Assembly: GCA_009781755.1 (NCBI GenBank)
Contig: WQVD01000007.1
Span: 1 to 64,000 of the forward strand
Source of the DNA: Defluviitaleaceae bacterium
GTDB lineage: Bacteria > Bacillota > Clostridia > Lachnospirales > WQUN01
Reading direction: 5' to 3'
Length of the DNA: 64,000 nt
The position numbers were made by a program, and so were the translations under genes. A model generated the notes under the pieces. That model made no database searches, had not been told where the DNA came from, and saw nothing but the letters and a program-made list of their open reading frames with translations. Within the stretch, counting starts at the first letter, position 1, and each line of letters starts with the position of its first letter. Shown one piece after another: positions 61,627 through 64,000 of the stretch.

Positions 61627-63426
61627 TTAGTTGAAAGGCATGTCAAATATGATTCGCGAGAAAGTCCCGACGGTAGAATGCGACATACAAAATGTACTGT
61701 CTGCAATCATCCATTTTCCATTCAATTCTACCAAATAAACAATGTTATTTTCTACCGTAAACACACCGAAGGGATTAAACACAGTGCTATCAACATAAAA
61801 TAAAATAGCTCTTGAAACATAATTCCAGCCAGCATAATCTAAAAAATAATAAGGTATATTTTGTCGCAACCGATTATAAAGGGAAGTTAATGAAAAATCT
61901 CTTGAATATGTTATTGTATAAAAAGTCCGCTCGCTAACAGACTCTTGAAATGCTTCATATTCTCTTCTGTGCATTTGCAACATGTTTGCAATAGTTCTAA
62001 CATTATAATGAGTATAAAGAAAATCGCCAATAAATTCTTCCCGAAACCCTTCATGACGAATCCAAGCATTGAAAGCGACATCATATGAAAGCATACGATG
62101 TCTATTTAATGTAATAAGATCAATTTCTTCGCGTGCATTCAAATAATTGCGTAACACATCTTCGGGTGTATTATATTCGACAGTGGTTCTATTAAAATGG
62201 TTAAATGTGGGATTGGACCAATTCGCATTCATTCGTATTTGAACCCCGCTATTTCTGCCAATAGTTAGGGATGGGTAATTAGTCCAAGCCCTACCCCAAA
62301 ACGCATAATAAAATTCTCTTTCTATTCTATCTCTAAAATGAGCGGTTTCAACAAATCCTCTGTTTACATAGATTCTTCCAACACCTTCATTTAAACGTGT
62401 ATTATAACGAAAATAATATGACCCTTCTATTGCTACGCCGTCAAAATGTTCGATATCAAGTATAAGACGCATGTACCTAGGAGGTCCGCCGAACATACTT
62501 GGTGGTAATCGTCTTTCATATTCCCACCTGCCGTTTATATGCCAATACTGTGAAGTATAATAGGTATATATATCGCTTCTTCTTATCCTCCATTGTCCAT
62601 CCCATGAGTCAAAGAATGGAAATACCGAAATATAATTATATTCAGTTAAAAAATGATACGTTGTTCTATGTTGATAAACTAACCGATCCGAATCAAAATC
62701 ACGATTTAAATCAATATCACGTGAAATAAAATTAATTGTTGATGAAAATCCGGTATGAGGAATTAATGAAAATACGTAATGATTAACATCATCTAATGGC
62801 ATATACGAAAGTGGAACGGCATGCCTATCAACAATATTTGCATTATGGAACTCCCACCCATCTACACCTACGCGAAATGAAACGCTATAATTGATCGAAA
62901 ATAAAACATCATCATTTAATGCCTCAACTTCAACATGAGTGGTAAAAATTGCGTGTTCTGCATATTGAAATATTTCGTCAGAAAATGTTTCCGGCAACAC
63001 AACACTTTCTATGTTCAAATTTCTGTTTAAAATAAATCCATCATATTCCAATGCGTTTAATGCAGCGTGCAGTACCTGATCTCGACTTGGCACTGTTTTG
63101 CTCCATTGAGCATCCATACCCCGATACCTATTTAAATTTCTTATGCGCCAACCATCATTGTACAGCACATAATACACGGTATAACTTAATCTGTATTCAA
63201 CATTACCTTGACGAGCTTGTACAGTAACCCACACAGTATCTTGATTTTCATTTGCCATTGTTTGGCGTCGGAGTATTTCTATGCCGGTAATTTCATCAGC
63301 AAAGAAAACCGGATGCGCTTCAATATCTCGCATGATATCCCTTTCGTTTTGCGGTGAGTTAGAACACCCTGTTACAACGATTAACAAAAGTGCGCTTGCT
63401 AAAAATAAATAAACAAGTTTAATCAT
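61627..63426 (-). CDS. Large secreted lipoprotein, unknown
   Basis: A 599-residue lipoprotein: signal LVYLFLASALLLIVVTGCSN with a lipobox at Cys21. The mature part is rich in Tyr, Arg, Asn and aromatic residues and contains repeated strand-like pieces (for example TVYYVLYNDGWRIRNLN and YLVELNGKWMIADS) that look like two or more beta-rich modules of the NTF2/DUF4878 sort. No catalytic motif is seen. GGAGG lies 7 nt before ATG at 63426. The gene is strongly A+T-rich compared with the adjacent plus-strand genes, which suggests transfer. It converges on the DUF1836 gene. Confidence 0.75.
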   Translation of the reverse strand: MIKLVYLFLASALLLIVVTGCSNSPQNERDIMRDIEAHPVFFADEITGIEILRRQTMANENQDTVWVTVQARQGNVEYRLSYTVYYVLYNDGWRIRNLNRYRGMDAQWSKTVPSRDQVLHAALNALEYDGFILNRNLNIESVVLPETFSDEIFQYAEHAIFTTHVEVEALNDDVLFSINYSVSFRVGVDGWEFHNANIVDRHAVPLSYMPLDDVNHYVFSLIPHTGFSSTINFISRDIDLNRDFDSDRLVYQHRTTYHFLTEYNYISVFPFFDSWDGQWRIRRSDIYTYYTSQYWHINGRWEYERRLPPSMFGGPPRYMRLILDIEHFDGVAIEGSYYFRYNTRLNEGVGRIYVNRGFVETAHFRDRIEREFYYAFWGRAWTNYPSLTIGRNSGVQIRMNANWSNPTFNHFNRTTVEYNTPEDVLRNYLNAREEIDLITLNRHRMLSYDVAFNAWIRHEGFREEFIGDFLYTHYNVRTIANMLQMHRREYEAFQESVSERTFYTITYSRDFSLTSLYNRLRQNIPYYFLDYAGWNYVSRAILFYVDSTVFNPFGVFTVENNIVYLVELNGKWMIADSTFCMSHSTVGTFSRIIFDMPFN

Positions 63427-63535
63427 ACAATTTCCTCCATTTTTACATACTTCCATGTAGATGCATTGTTTGTATAGTTATGAACCACACTTTGTGCATA
63501 AAGCCATAACTATCCACAGCTTTAATTTATTAAAA

Positions 63536-63580
63536 CAAACAAAAAGAGTGGTGTCTCTTTAACGTAAAGAGACGCCACTC
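63536..63580 (-). terminator. Terminator, minus strand, after the PIN toxin remnant
   Basis: A 15-bp stem (GAGTGGTGTCTCTTT with AAAGAGACGCCACTC, one G-T pair) with a 5-nt loop. On the minus strand it is followed by CTTTTTGTTTG. Confidence 0.8.
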
Positions 63581-63611
63581 ACTGTATTGCATTGTTAATA
63601 CATTACATGAC

Positions 63612-63639
63612 CCTGCCTGCCTGCCTGCCTGCCTGCCTG
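63612..63639. repeat. CCTG microsatellite, seven units
   Basis: CCTG repeated seven times without error in the gap between the terminator and the PIN toxin remnant. No gene or clear promoter spans it. Confidence 0.95.
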
Positions 63640-63751
63640 CGGTGCGTTCGTCATATTCTTACACCAGTCTCTATATTTGTATAATAACATCGTTTATTTT
63701 ACTCCATATGACATTTATCGTCAAATGGAAATCTCTTGCAACAGGATATAT

Positions 63752-64000
63752 TCACCAACGCGTCGGCACATCGTATTTATGAATATTATCATCCGATGTT
63801 AAAACTACCATGTCTTCAACCAATGCCGTTGCTATTATCATACGATCAAACGGATCACGGTGTATATAAGACAAACTTTCAACCGCAGTGGCATGCGCGA
63901 GTTTGAGCGAAATTAATTGAATCGGAAATGTATTTAGCTTGGCAATTAACGCCCCTACTCCTCCGGACAGTCCCGTCATTTTGTTAAGACAATATCTTCA
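63752..64000 (-). pseudogene. PIN-domain (VapC-like) toxin, frame broken near the window edge
   Basis: VapC toxins are PIN-fold RNases. The frame from 63979 gives only the C-terminal half: HATAVESLSYIHRDPFDRM, IATALVEDMVVLTSDDNI and HKYDVPTRW, with the late catalytic acids. Upstream in this frame TGA occurs at 63998-64000, while the next frame reads EDIVLTK up to the same point. One missing A in the ACAAAATG run would join them. The N-terminal half and any antitoxin lie beyond the window. Either a frameshifted relic or a sequence error. Confidence 0.7.

Overview
The window comes from an endospore-forming, Gram-positive Clostridia-type bacterium (Bacillota) of moderate G+C. The evidence is germinant-receptor genes, a SpoVB-type flippase, a RemA gene in the usual clostridial housekeeping run, strong AGGAGG-type ribosome sites, and several families I know mainly from Clostridia. 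No species can be named from the sequence. No CRISPR array, rRNA or prophage was seen; one tRNA was found.

Layout. 1-3001: tail of a DUF4340 gene and a cardiolipin synthase. 3483-11027 (minus): a tightly coupled cell-growth operon dacF-yicC-remA-gmk-rpoZ-priA-def-fmt, whose members overlap by 1-4 nt or lie a few nt apart. 11133-16932: small genes, a DUF624 protein, a two-domain clostridial protein, trmB, an AT-rich XRE membrane regulator and an MsmX-type sugar ABC ATPase. 17115-21170: spore germination genes, with GerAB and GerAC fused in one protein. 21171-23098 (minus): a radical SAM/SPASM enzyme coupled to a lipoprotein gene that is broken by an in-frame TAG. 23310-28372 (minus): amidohydrolase, DUF2785 protein and a 1059-residue GNAT fusion. 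28574-32797: type III methyltransferase, a short Res-like helicase and an unknown protein. 32862-39254: two AT-rich membrane proteins, an ABC-2 exporter and its two-component system, separated by a toxin-antitoxin relic. 39628-41662 (minus): an ECF sigma factor overlapping a membrane-anchored serpin that sits where an anti-sigma factor would be. 41758-45944: queG, an AraC/GyrI-type regulator, spoVB, a small lipoprotein and tRNA-Gln. 46013-50671: a 1384-residue lectin/Cna-B adhesin with a consensus promoter and a 410-nt leader. 50799-56186: cupin, Hsp70-like protein, FIST sensor and hybrid kinase. 56493-61616: DUF2975/YozG/DUF4173 operon, a UvrD-like helicase and small genes. 61627-64000: an AT-rich lipoprotein and a broken PIN toxin at the edge.

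Three families of interspersed palindromic repeats run through the window. Family P (27-34 bp, six copies) occurs three times inside genes, always in the same reading frame. Family R (about 60-100 bp, G+C-rich, six copies) is mostly intergenic, but one copy interrupts priA without breaking its frame. Family L (about 35 bp) has two intergenic copies. This resembles the in-gene palindromic elements known from Rickettsia, but in a Clostridia-like genome.

The most novel candidate is the sigma-factor/serpin pair. It suggests a surface serpin that senses extracellular proteases and passes the signal to an ECF sigma factor. Other signals worth checking are promoters whose -10 box lies 5-6 nt before the ATG (probable leaderless mRNAs), and gene remnants that record toxin-antitoxin decay.
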